Shown piece by piece: positions 8,960-16,852 of a stretch of 64,000 nucleotides of DNA. Position 1 is the stretch's first letter. Each line of letters begins with the position of its first letter. Made by a program: the position numbers and the translations under genes. The stretch is taken from positions 150,861 to 214,860 of the forward strand of contig NZ_BJND01000003.1 of NCBI RefSeq assembly GCF_006539505.1. The letters are read 5' to 3'. The notes under the pieces are model-generated. The model made no database searches, had not been told where the DNA came from, and saw nothing but the letters and a program-made list of their open reading frames with translations. This stretch comes from Streptomyces spinoverrucosus. GTDB lineage: Bacteria; Actinomycetota; Actinomycetes; Streptomycetales; Streptomycetaceae.

Positions 8960-9173
8960 GCCTGTCTGACAAATTCCCGTCGTCCGCCCGGAGGGCGGGG
9001 CGCGCGGCGTCATGGGGCTCCACCCGCGCGAGGTTGCTCGAGCGCGGGGGACCGTGCGATCGCAAGGCGCCGGAGCCGCCCTCGATGGGGGGAGGAGTTA
9101 CGTGGGCGGTTCGGCAACGCGGCGAGCGTGCGTGCCAGACGCGGCGCGGCAGGCGGGAATTTGTCAGACGGGC
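8960..9173. mobile_element. MITE-like element with 20-bp terminal inverted repeats
   Basis: The ends 8960-8979 and 9154-9173 are inverted copies of each other with one mismatch (core CTGACAAATTCCCG). The ~214-bp interior has no convincing gene, and its short open frames on both strands are low-complexity. The left end starts two bases after the sigma-factor stop codon. The right end overlaps the last four codons and stop of the SnoaL-like gene. No clear target-site duplication is visible. A non-autonomous transposable element is the best explanation. Confidence 0.7.
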
Positions 9174-9610
9174 CCAAAGGCCCGGGCCACCGACAGGCTG
9201 TCCTCGTACACGTGGTGGCGGACGATCCGGCCGTCCTCGACGGTGAGATGCAGGGCGAACCGGGCGCGGTAGGGGCGTCCGGTGGGGCGGGCCGTCTGGC
9301 GGATCTCGCCGAGCACGACGGCGTCGGCGCCGTCGACGAGGACGCGCTCGATCCTGGTGTCCGCGGCGCCGGGGACGTGGTGGGCGGCCAACTCGCGGTA
9401 GTGGGCGGCGGCGTCGCCGCGGGTGCCGCGCTGGGTGATCCACGGCGTGGCGGCGCGGCCGTGCTCGTCGTCCGGCCAGCTCAGCTTCCAGTCGGCGTGG
9501 GCGGCGTACAGCTCGGCGATGTGGTCGGGGTCGCCCTGGCCGATCCTGCGCAGCAGTTCCTCGACCGTGGCGCGGGTCGTCGTGGCGGTCTCGGTGGGGG
9601 TCGGGGTCAT
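9164..9610 (-). CDS. SnoaL-like domain protein, 3' end supplied by the MITE
   Basis: A 148-residue NTF2/SnoaL-fold protein (VEELLRRIGQGDPDHIAELY near the start; VVLGEIRQTARPTGRPYR in the middle). It starts at the ATG at 9610, with AGGAG just upstream. The final codons and the TGA stop (9164-9166) lie inside the right terminal repeat of the MITE, so the native C-terminus has probably been replaced by a few residues. The catalytic role is unknown; members range from polyketide cyclases to ketosteroid isomerase-like proteins. The fold is complete enough to be functional. Confidence 0.82.
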   Translation of the reverse strand: MTPTPTETATTTRATVEELLRRIGQGDPDHIAELYAAHADWKLSWPDDEHGRAATPWITQRGTRGDAAAHYRELAAHHVPGAADTRIERVLVDGADAVVLGEIRQTARPTGRPYRARFALHLTVEDGRIVRHHVYEDSLSVARAFGPV

Positions 9611-9802
9611 GGGGTGTCCTCTCCTTCGGGCGGCTCCCGGCGGGGTGTGTGTTCGACTGTGCCGTGAGCACGCGAACGGCGCGATTACCTCGGAGGTCAT
9701 CACGGGCGCCGGAGTGTCGGCCGGGGTGGATGAATCCCGCGTTTGTCAGTGTTGGGGCACGGTGATGGGGGGGCTTCGATACACGACGATGGGACGGTTG
9801 CC

Positions 9803-10252
9803 ATGCCACTTGAGGGCGAGTACGAGCCCAGTCCGACGCAGTGGGTGCGCGAGCAGGTGGAGTTGTACGAGAGCTCCGGCGGTACGAAGGGGACGACCCT
9901 GATGGACACCGGGTTGCCCGTCGTCCTGCTGACGACCCGGGGTGCGCGGAGCGGCAAGATCCGCAAGACGCCGCTGATGCGGGTCGAGCACGAGGGGCGC
10001 TACGCCGTCGTGGCGTCGCTGGGCGGGGCGCCCAAGCACCCGGTCTGGTACCACAACGTCACGGCCGATCCGCGCGTGGACCTCCAGGACGGCCCGGTGA
10101 AGCGGGACATGACGGCCCGGGAGGTCACCGGCGCGGAGAAGGCGCAGTGGTGGGAGCGTGCGGTGGCCGCGTATCCGCCGTACGCCGACTACCAGAAGAA
10201 GACCGACCGTGAGATCCCGGTGTTCGTGCTCGAACCGGTCGACGGGGACTGA
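9803..10252 (+). CDS. F420/deazaflavin-dependent nitroreductase family protein
   Basis: A 149-residue protein of the DDN-like split-barrel family. Typical features are [39 protein letters not shown] and VFVLEP at the end. Such enzymes use reduced F420 to reduce small molecules or quinones. I chose the ATG at 9803, which starts the conserved [11 protein letters not shown]; an in-frame GTG at 9743 would add 20 unlike residues. It is convergent with the cation transporter, and its terminator hairpin lies inside that gene's 3' end. Confidence 0.9.
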   Translation: MPLEGEYEPSPTQWVREQVELYESSGGTKGTTLMDTGLPVVLLTTRGARSGKIRKTPLMRVEHEGRYAVVASLGGAPKHPVWYHNVTADPRVDLQDGPVKRDMTAREVTGAEKAQWWERAVAAYPPYADYQKKTDREIPVFVLEPVDGD

Positions 10253-10311
10253 GCCGGAATTTATTTCCCGGCGCGCGATGCATGAAGGCGTGCACGCCGG
10301 GCACCCGCACG

Positions 10312-11271
10312 TCAGGCCCCGCCGCGTTCCCCCGTCGCGGCGGGGCTTTCGCGTGCCTCCTCGGCGAGCCGGTCGGTCACGTCGAGGAAGATCTGGTCGG
10401 CCTCGGGCACCGTACGGGCGATCGACCGTTTGATGCGTACGGCGACCTCCTCGACCCGCTCGCTGTCCAGGCCGGGGACCAGGTCGACGCGCGCGGCCAC
10501 CAGCGCCGAGTCGATGCCGGTCTTCATCGTGAACAGCGCCTCCACGCTGTCGATCTCGGGCTGCGCCTGGAGCAGCGCACGGATCCTGCCGCCGGCCTCC
10601 GGGTCCGCGGCCTCGCCGATCAGCTGGGCGCGGGCGTCCTTGCCGAGGCGGTACGCCACGTACACCAGCAGTGCGCCGATGGCCAGCGAGGCGGACGCCT
10701 CCCACACCACCTCGCCGGTGGCCATGTGCAGCGCCATGCCGGTGAGGGCGAGGGTCACACCGAGCACCGCGGTGCCGTCCTCGGCGACGACGGTGCGCAG
10801 GGCCGGGTCGCGCAGGCCGTCGGCGACGCCCTGTCGGCGCAGTTGGTGCAGGGCGCGGAGCAGGGACGCGCCCTCGGCAAGGAGGGCGACGCCGAGGACG
10901 ATCATGCCCGCCGCGTAACCGCCGAAGGTCTCCTCGGTGCCCTTGGTGAGCGCCTCGAAGCCCTGGAAGAAGGAGAAGCAGCCGCCCATGACGAAGATCC
11001 CGACGGCGGCGAGCAGCGACCAGAAGAACCGCTCCTTGCCGTAGCCGAAGGGGTGCCGCCCGTCGGCGGGGCGGCGGCTGCGGCGCAGGGCGGCCAGCAG
11101 GAAGACCTCGTTCAGACTGTCGGCCACGGAGTGCGCCGCCTCCGACAGCAGGGCAGGCGAACCGGCGATCACCCCGCCGATCGCCTTGGCGACCGCGATC
11201 ACCAGGTTGGCCGCGAGCGCGACGAGTACGGTCACGCGGGTCCTGCGGTCGTTCTTGGATGTCCCGCTCAT
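10312..11271 (-). CDS. cation diffusion facilitator (CDF) transporter
   Basis: A 319-residue membrane protein with six hydrophobic segments followed by a cytoplasmic C-terminal domain (about residues 210-300). The metal-site motif is seen in SEAAHSVADSLNEVF (HxxxD). CDF proteins export Zn2+, Fe2+, Co2+ or Mn2+ in exchange for protons; the metal cannot be assigned. The ATG at 11271 begins MSGTSKNDRRTR; longer in-frame forms add low-complexity sequence. The last codons overlap a strong hairpin on the opposite strand that ends the F420-reductase transcript. Confidence 0.9.
   Translation of the reverse strand: MSGTSKNDRRTRVTVLVALAANLVIAVAKAIGGVIAGSPALLSEAAHSVADSLNEVFLLAALRRSRRPADGRHPFGYGKERFFWSLLAAVGIFVMGGCFSFFQGFEALTKGTEETFGGYAAGMIVLGVALLAEGASLLRALHQLRRQGVADGLRDPALRTVVAEDGTAVLGVTLALTGMALHMATGEVVWEASASLAIGALLVYVAYRLGKDARAQLIGEAADPEAGGRIRALLQAQPEIDSVEALFTMKTGIDSALVAARVDLVPGLDSERVEEVAVRIKRSIARTVPEADQIFLDVTDRLAEEARESPAATGERGGA
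10316..10349 (+). terminator. intrinsic terminator of the F420-reductase gene
   Basis: An 11-bp perfect GC stem (10316-10326 with 10336-10346) with a nine-base loop is followed by TTT. It begins 64 bp after the upstream plus-strand gene. It is placed inside the coding end of the convergent CDF gene, so the same bases are coding on one strand and a terminator on the other. Confidence 0.75.
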
Positions 11272-11391
11272 CACGGCCGGTTGCCCCCGTCGGGGCGGAT
11301 CACACCGTGGCGGGGGCGGAAACGGGGGAACTCGGGGAACCCGGTCGGCAGCACTGCCCACGGTGAGGACACGGTGAGGAGGAGAGAGGCC

Positions 11392-12423
11392 ATGAACGGC
11401 CAGGGTGACGGGAACGGTGACGGCAACCGCGCGTACGGCCGGACGTCGTTCCAGCGGTCCAAGAGCCACTTCGCGGACCGGATCACGGCGGACGGCCGGG
11501 ACGGCTGGCCGGTCGCGGCGGCACGTTACCGTCTGGTGGTCAGCCGTGCCTGTCCGTGGGCGAGCCGCGCGGTGATCTCACGGCGGCTGCTGGGGCTGGA
11601 GGCGGCGGTGTCGATGGCCATCGCCGACCCGATCCAGGACGACCGCAGCTGGCGCTTCACCCTCGACCCGGACGGCCGTGACCCCGTCCTCGGCATCCGC
11701 TTCCTCAGCGAGGCGTACGACAAGCGCGAGACCGGATACCCCGGCGGTGTCAGCGTGCCGGCCATCGTCGACGTACCCACCCGGCAGCTGGTCACCAACG
11801 ACTACCAGCGGATCACCCTCGACTTCGCCACCGAGTGGACCGCCCTGCACCGGGAGGGCGCGCCGGATCTGTACCCGGAGGGGCTGCGGGACGAGATCGA
11901 CGAGGTGATGGCGAACGTCTACGAGGACGTCAACAACGGCGTGTACCGGGCCGGTTTCGCCACCGGGCAGGCGGAGTACGAGGCCGCCTGCTCGGGCGTC
12001 TTCCGGCGGCTGGAGCTGCTGACCGAGCGGCTGGCCCGGCAGCGGTATCTGGTCGGCGACACGATCACGGAGGCGGACATCCGGCTGTTCACCACGCTGG
12101 TCCGGTTCGACGCGGTCTATCACGGCCACTTCAAGTGCAACCGGTGGAAGCTGACGGAGAACCAGGTGCTCTGGGCGTATGCCCGCGACCTCTTCCAGAC
12201 GCCCGGCTTCGGCGACACCGTCGACTTCGACCACATCAAGCGGCACTACTACCAGGTGCACACCGGCATCAATCCGACCAGGATCGTGCCGCTGGGACCG
12301 GACCTGTCCGGCTGGCTGACCCCGCATCACCGCGAGGAACTCGGCGGCCGTCCGTTCGGGGACGGCACACCGCCGGGGGCGGTCCGCCCGGGTGAGGACG
12401 TCCCGGCCGCCGGCCGTCCCTGA
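11392..12423 (+). CDS. Xi-class glutathione transferase / hydroquinone reductase-like protein
   Basis: A 343-residue protein of the ECM4/YqjG (S-glutathionyl-hydroquinone reductase) family. The N-terminal thioredoxin-like half carries the active-site motif SRACPWASR with Cys54; the C-terminal half is the helical GST domain (EADIRLFTTLVRFDAVY). Start ATG follows GAGGAGAGAG. Actinomycetes make mycothiol instead of glutathione, so the natural thiol partner is probably mycothiol; that is inference. The DUF4235 gene starts 38 bp downstream. Confidence 0.9.
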   Translation: MNGQGDGNGDGNRAYGRTSFQRSKSHFADRITADGRDGWPVAAARYRLVVSRACPWASRAVISRRLLGLEAAVSMAIADPIQDDRSWRFTLDPDGRDPVLGIRFLSEAYDKRETGYPGGVSVPAIVDVPTRQLVTNDYQRITLDFATEWTALHREGAPDLYPEGLRDEIDEVMANVYEDVNNGVYRAGFATGQAEYEAACSGVFRRLELLTERLARQRYLVGDTITEADIRLFTTLVRFDAVYHGHFKCNRWKLTENQVLWAYARDLFQTPGFGDTVDFDHIKRHYYQVHTGINPTRIVPLGPDLSGWLTPHHREELGGRPFGDGTPPGAVRPGEDVPAAGRP

Positions 12424-12461
12424 ACCCCACAGCCCGTACACCGACAACCAGGGAGACCACG

Positions 12462-12767
12462 GTGGCCAAGAAGATCAAGAAGAAGAAATTCCCCCTCGCC
12501 TACCAGCCGGTCGGATGGGTGCTGGGCTATGCGGGCGGTGCGCTGGCGGGCCTGGCCTTCCGCAAGACGTGGATGGCGCTGCGGCACGAGGAGGACGCGC
12601 CCGACGCGCTGGACCCGGACCGCGGCTGGGGGGAGATCCTGCTGGCCGCCGCCATCCAGGGAGCGATCTTCGCGGCGGTGCGCAGTGCGGTGGACCGCAC
12701 GGGGGCCAAGGCCATCGCGCGCTCGACCGGCGTGTGGCCGACCAAGGAGAAGGGTGGCCGGGACTGA
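12462..12767 (+). CDS. DUF4235 membrane protein
   Basis: A 101-residue protein with a lysine-rich start (KKIKKKK) followed by a short hydrophobic segment with GWVLGYAGGALAGLAF, a polar centre and a second hydrophobic segment (ILLAAAIQGAIFAAVRSAV). This matches the actinobacterial DUF4235 family of small membrane proteins of unknown function. GTG start after AGGGAG. It probably shares a transcript with the GST gene. Confidence 0.82.
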   Translation: MAKKIKKKKFPLAYQPVGWVLGYAGGALAGLAFRKTWMALRHEEDAPDALDPDRGWGEILLAAAIQGAIFAAVRSAVDRTGAKAIARSTGVWPTKEKGGRD

Positions 12768-12828
12768 CCGGCCGACACGGCGGCGACCGGCACGGCGCGC
12801 CTCGGCATAGGGCCGTGACCGAGGAGGC

Positions 12829-13075
12829 TCAGCCCTGCTTCGGCGCCGTGGGCGCGACGCGGCGCAGGGTGAAGGAGTGTCCGGCCGGGTCGGCGTAGCC
12901 GCGTACCTCGTAGCGGCCCGGCGCGCGGCCGGCTCGGCGGCGTCGCGTTCATGTCGCGGCGGAAGGCGAGCCGGGTCCCGTCGGCGCCCCTGATCTCCAC
13001 TCGGTTGGCGGTCGCGTCCGTCTGCTCGGCCTCCAGCAGTTCCCGGTAGAATACGGCGAGTTTCTCCGAGCAGCA
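12829..13075 (-). pseudogene. VOC/glyoxalase family protein, degraded
   Basis: Two pieces of a VOC-fold protein are recognisable in different minus-strand frames. The upstream piece (about 13075-12940) reads LAVFYRELLEAEQ, then VEIRGADGTRLAFRRD. The downstream piece (about 12920-12829) reads YEVRGYADPAGHSFTLRRV and ends with a TGA. A frameshift or small deletion separates them and the first ~20 residues of the domain are missing. No intact start exists. It abuts the remains of an amidohydrolase on the other strand, so the two sequences were probably joined by deletion. Confidence 0.7.
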
Positions 13076-13560
13076 GGTCCAGGGCCGCCGACGCGACCGC
13101 CAACCGCGGCACCGTGTGCATCGACGCCGAGCAACTGCCCAAGTGCGCCACCGAGTTGGACGCGCTCGACTTCCAGTGCCACTGTCACGCCCTCGGCGAC
13201 CGGGCCGTACGCGACGCGCTGGACGCGACCGGGGCGGCGCGCGCCGCGAACGGGCCGAGCGACACGCGGCCCCTCGGCCCATCTCCAGGTCGTCCACCCC
13301 TCCGACGTGCCGCGCTTTGCCCGGCTCGGGGCCACCGCGAACATCCAGCCGCTGTGGGCCGCGCACGAACCGCAGATGGACGAGCTGACCATCCCCTTCC
13401 TGGGGACCGAACGGGCGGCGTGGCAGTACCCGTTCGGCGCCCTGCTGCGCTCCGGGGGCCGACGACACGCCGGTGTTCCTGCCCGGTGAACGCATAGGAC
13501 TCGCCGAGGGAGCCCGCCGTGTAGGCCGAAGGCGATCGCGGAGACGCATGTATCTATCAC
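13076..13560 (+). pseudogene. YtcJ-like amidohydrolase, degraded
   Basis: Fragments of an amidohydrolase of the imidazolonepropionase-like (YtcJ) type appear in changing plus-strand frames. About 13105-13285 encodes FQCHCHALGDRAVRDALDA; about 13285-13460 encodes PSDVPRFARLGATANIQPLW and AAWQYPFGALLRSG; then a gap is followed by DDTPVFLPGERIGLAE. At least two frameshifts and one internal deletion are present, and both ends are missing. At 13508-13540 the reverse strand spells the family's AYTAGS motif, which suggests a tiny inversion. It cannot make a functional enzyme. Confidence 0.75.
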
Positions 13561-13706
13561 TTACATCGGGGGCGCGCGAGTATACGCAGCTCAAGAAGTG
13601 TGAGCAGTAATCGAGATCACGGTCCGGTTACGCGTAGATCATTTACGCCCTGGGCAGTCTCCTACCGCTTTTCGCTTCAACTTACGTATCAGGAAGGTGA
13701 GTTCGA

Positions 13707-13799
13707 ATGAGCGGGCGGTCGTGCGGCCGCTCGCCCGCAGGGCGGGGGGACCTCGGGCCACGTCCCCCCGAGCTCGTCTTCTCGGACACGACCGGCTGA
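13707..13799 (+). CDS. possible 30-residue leader peptide
   Basis: A short ORF starts with ATG after AGGAAGGTGAG and ends with TGA 54 bp before the next gene. The peptide is Arg/Gly/Pro-rich (starts MSGRSCGRSPAG) and shows no known motif. It overlaps the hairpin at 13743-13770, so translation could affect folding. It may equally be chance. Confidence 0.25.
   Translation: MSGRSCGRSPAGRGDLGPRPPELVFSDTTG
13743..13770 (+). promoter_or_regulatory. stable hairpin in the 5' region of the 13854 gene
   Basis: A perfect 9-bp stem (CGGGGGGAC with GTCCCCCCG) closes a ten-base loop. No T-run follows, so it is not a standard terminator. Its place inside a possible leader ORF, 84 bp before a gene start, would suit attenuation or RNA stability control. 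Confidence 0.4.
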
Positions 13800-13853
13800 C
13801 AACCACGGCCGATGGACTCCGTTGCCAGGACCACAGCTTGAAGGGAGACCGGT

Positions 13854-15584
13854 GTGAAATCCAGAGTCGTAGCAGGTGGTCCGGAGACGTCCACCGACAG
13901 CCTGCTCCCGGCGCAGCCAAGCGCCCGGCTCCAGCCGGCGGAGGCGGGGAACGCCCTGGCCCGCCTCTTCGCGGAACACATCAATGGGCGCACGGCTCAG
14001 TACCGAGATTGCCAGAACGCCGCTCAGCAGCGGCTGGACGCACTGATATCCCCCCGCTCCAGCACCACGCTGCATGTGGAGGGAGCCCTCCAACTGGCGC
14101 CGCGCGCATTCCTCCCGCCCGACGAGGAGGGCCAGGCCAGGTTGAGGCGACTGGACGCCAGCCTGCGCGTGATCGAAGCAGCCTTCCCCCAAGTCAGCAC
14201 CGATATCGCGGTCTGCCGACTGACTTGCACGATGCTGGAAGGGACCTGGAGGAGCCGGGCACTCAGCCCGCCACGCGAGGAGGACCAGACAACCGTCTGC
14301 GCCTGCTCTCTGTGCCGTCGACTGCCCACGCCCCCGGCACGCACGCTGGCTGACTACGGTTGGCGGCAGAGCGCCGGTCGTCCCCTCACCGTCAAGACCT
14401 GGCCGTACCACCGGGAACTCGACAGCGTCCTGACTGGTGGATGGGTCTTGGCCCGGCAGATGAACGACCTTGAACGAGACCTTGGCTACCGCCACCGCTT
14501 CGAGGACGACATCCTGCTCTTCCACGAATACAAACGCGTGATCGACACCATAGACACCACGCACCTCACCCAACTCATCGAAGGCCGCTTGGCCGAGAGT
14601 TTCAGCACCAACACCGCACGGGCCCTGGTCTGCGGACTCTACGCAGCCCATAAGCGATCCGTGGACGAGTACTGGCTCCAACAGCATCACGCGGGCAGCG
14701 TCGTACTCCCCCAGACCAACCCACTCAGCCAGAGCACCTACTCAGTCCTGCAGATGATGGACTGCCTGTTCTGGCACGTCTCGCCCGACACCGAACTCTG
14801 GCAGGAAGAACACCTCGCCTCCCTGCTGCTGTGCCGCGTCGTCGACGACATGGTCGACGTACGAGCCGACGCCCTCACCGGCGAGATCAGCAACTTCTGG
14901 CTCGCCGACATGCCCACCCACACCAAGGCCCTCTACGCCGCCTGCGCCATCGCCATGGTCAAGTACGGCTGCATGCCCGAGGCGCATCCCCCGATGTGGA
15001 ACACCTGGCTGATGCCAAGCACCATCGTCTGGTTGGGTCTCACGGGCCGCCACGCCTTGTGGTTCGACGGCATCACCGAGGGCCTCCCCCCGGCCCAGGA
15101 CTGCCCGCTGTGCGACCTTCAGCCCAACGCATGCACCGGCATCCTCACCCACGGCACCACCCTCACCATCGCCCCGCGTCCCACCGCACCGGCTCTGAGC
15201 GCCCGGACCGCCGAGCTGTCCGCACGCTGCCGGGCCCAGTACCCCGAGACATGGCCCCTCTTCGACGCCGAGCTCCATGCCTTCGAAGCACTGCACGGCC
15301 CCTGGCACGGCAACACCGACAGCACATGGGAGATCCTGCGCCGCACGTACATCGCCGCCGTGGAGGCAGCCGGCGCCGCACCGTCCACGGCCCGCGCTCG
15401 TGATGTCCAACAAGACTCCGGCGCAGTCGGATCCGAGTTCTTCTACGCCCTGCACGACCCTCAGACCGGGAGGGAGGACACCGCACTGCTCGCCTACATG
15501 TTCGGTTGCGCCCACCCGCATTTCCTCTGGAACGCCACGGGATACCGTCCCACGGACCTCGCAGGCGACTGGCTCGACGGCTGA
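13854..15584 (+). CDS. unrecognised 576-residue protein with DDxxD-like and Cys motifs
   Basis: A GTG start preceded by AAGGGAG. The protein is predicted to be soluble and mostly helical. Residues 331-335 read DDMVD within LLLCRVVDDMVDVRADAL, which resembles the first Asp-rich metal site of class I terpene or prenyl synthases. I could not find a matching NSE/DTE triad in the expected downstream position, so the assignment is tentative. Unusual cysteine motifs stand at 149-154 (CACSLC) and 417-427 (CPLC then C), which could bind metal. The length is much greater than the ~320-350 residues of single-domain bacterial terpene synthases. The gene converges on the conservon P450 with 23 bp between stops. 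Its codon use is less extreme than its neighbours. A role in isoprenoid chemistry with the P450 is possible but unproven. Confidence 0.6.
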   Translation: MKSRVVAGGPETSTDSLLPAQPSARLQPAEAGNALARLFAEHINGRTAQYRDCQNAAQQRLDALISPRSSTTLHVEGALQLAPRAFLPPDEEGQARLRRLDASLRVIEAAFPQVSTDIAVCRLTCTMLEGTWRSRALSPPREEDQTTVCACSLCRRLPTPPARTLADYGWRQSAGRPLTVKTWPYHRELDSVLTGGWVLARQMNDLERDLGYRHRFEDDILLFHEYKRVIDTIDTTHLTQLIEGRLAESFSTNTARALVCGLYAAHKRSVDEYWLQQHHAGSVVLPQTNPLSQSTYSVLQMMDCLFWHVSPDTELWQEEHLASLLLCRVVDDMVDVRADALTGEISNFWLADMPTHTKALYAACAIAMVKYGCMPEAHPPMWNTWLMPSTIVWLGLTGRHALWFDGITEGLPPAQDCPLCDLQPNACTGILTHGTTLTIAPRPTAPALSARTAELSARCRAQYPETWPLFDAELHAFEALHGPWHGNTDSTWEILRRTYIAAVEAAGAAPSTARARDVQQDSGAVGSEFFYALHDPQTGREDTALLAYMFGCAHPHFLWNATGYRPTDLAGDWLDG

Positions 15585-15607
15585 CGGCTGACGGCGCGTC
15601 TCAGGGC

Positions 15608-16852
15608 CTATACCTCGAACTCGACCGGCAGGCTGTCCAGCAGGGACATCCATGTGGACGCGGTCGAGGTGAGCTCCTCCGGCGGCACGGCCAGGCGCAG
15701 GCCCGGCAGACGGTGCAGCAGGACGTCCACCGCGATCTCGATGATGGACATCCCGATGTTCTGCCCGGGGCACTCGTGCGGGCCCGCGCCGAACGCCAGG
15801 TGCGCCTGGTTGCCCTCCACCGAGACACCCGGGTCGGGCCGGATCTCGGGGTCGAGGTTGCCCGGGGCCAGACCGAGAACGAGCAGGTCGCCCTCCTCGA
15901 TGCGGTGCCCGCCCAGTTCGACATCGCTGGCGGCGAAGCGCCCCGGCAGGACGGCCAGCGGCGGAGAGTTCCACATGGCCTCCTCCACCACCGCCGAGAT
16001 GTTCAGCTGACCGCTGATCAGCCCGGAGAGCCGGGAGGCGTCGGTCAGGACCAGCTCCAGCACCCGGGCCAGCAGGTTCGTCGTGACGTGCGCGGCGATC
16101 AGCACCGCGCGCAGGTGGGCCACGACCTCGTCGTGGTCGAGCGCCGCGTGATGCTCCAGCAGGCCGGTGGCGAGGTCGGAGCCGGGTTCGGACCGCCTGC
16201 GCTCGGCGAGTTCACCGAAGATCTCCCTGATCACGCCGTCGTGCGCGACGGCGTCCTCGCCGCCCTTCATCACCTGGGCGCAGGACTCGACCAGGCGACG
16301 CCCCTCCGCCTCGGCAAGCCCCAGAATGCGGGCGATCACGAGCATCGGCAGATAGTCGGCGTAGTCGGCCACCAGATCGGCGCGGCCGGAGTCCGCGAAC
16401 GCGTCGATCTGCTTGTTGGCGAAGTGCGTGGCGTGGCGCCGGACACCGCGGTCGGCGGCGGACTGCAGCCCGTCGCTGACGGCACCGCGCAGTCGGCGGT
16501 GAGCCTCGCCGTCCTGGGACACACAGTCGGGGCGCCAGGCGAGCATCGGAACCAGCGGAGAGTTGTCCGGGATCCGGCCCTCCCGCCAGTCCCGCCAGAT
16601 CCGCGCGTCCCGGGGAAAATGGAGGGGATTGTCGAGCACTCGTCGGCTGTCCCGGTAGCCCAGTACCAGCCAGGCGGGGATGTCGCCCTCCAGCAGCACC
16701 GGAGCCACGGAGCCGTGCTCCTTGCGCAGCCGCTCGTAGATGCCGCGCGGGTCGGTCGCCGCCTCCGGCCCGTACAGCCGGGTGAGCTCGGTGTCATGGC
16801 CGAAGGGGCAACCGCGGGGCGTATCGGAATCGTTTGAGGGCTGGGCGTTCAT
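15608..16852 (-). CDS. cytochrome P450 of the conservon, lacking ExxR (CYP157-like)
   Basis: A 414-residue P450. The heme-binding loop is FGAGPHECPG with Cys361 as axial ligand, and the I-helix reads IAAHVTTN (about 252-259). At the K-helix position, where nearly all P450s have ExxR, the sequence is EEAMW (290-294), with no Arg. The CYP157 family, which is tied to Streptomyces conservons, is known for this same replacement (EQxLW type), so I place it there. It is the last gene of the conservon and overlaps the GTPase gene by ATGA (16849-16852). No ferredoxin gene is adjacent. It could be a catalytic P450 with altered folding or a heme sensor. Confidence 0.93.
   Translation of the reverse strand: MNAQPSNDSDTPRGCPFGHDTELTRLYGPEAATDPRGIYERLRKEHGSVAPVLLEGDIPAWLVLGYRDSRRVLDNPLHFPRDARIWRDWREGRIPDNSPLVPMLAWRPDCVSQDGEAHRRLRGAVSDGLQSAADRGVRRHATHFANKQIDAFADSGRADLVADYADYLPMLVIARILGLAEAEGRRLVESCAQVMKGGEDAVAHDGVIREIFGELAERRRSEPGSDLATGLLEHHAALDHDEVVAHLRAVLIAAHVTTNLLARVLELVLTDASRLSGLISGQLNISAVVEEAMWNSPPLAVLPGRFAASDVELGGHRIEEGDLLVLGLAPGNLDPEIRPDPGVSVEGNQAHLAFGAGPHECPGQNIGMSIIEIAVDVLLHRLPGLRLAVPPEELTSTASTWMSLLDSLPVEFEV

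Larger units (their letters stand above)
13561..13853. other. AT-richer intergenic region upstream of the 13854 gene
   Basis: About 290 bp without a convincing conserved gene. The first half is unusually AT-rich for this genome (around 13555-13690). The second half holds a possible 30-codon leader ORF (13707-13799) and a stable GC hairpin (13743-13770). The promoter of the following gene probably lies here, but I cannot assign -35 and -10 boxes with confidence. Confidence 0.5.

Noticed and set aside
8970..9272. Small genes inside the MITE
   Set aside because: Frames have no domains, differ from genomic codon use and disappear within the terminal repeats.
12949..13560. 203-residue minus-strand gene over the decayed block
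   Set aside because: It reads antisense through recognisable amidohydrolase fragments and has no homology-like features of its own.
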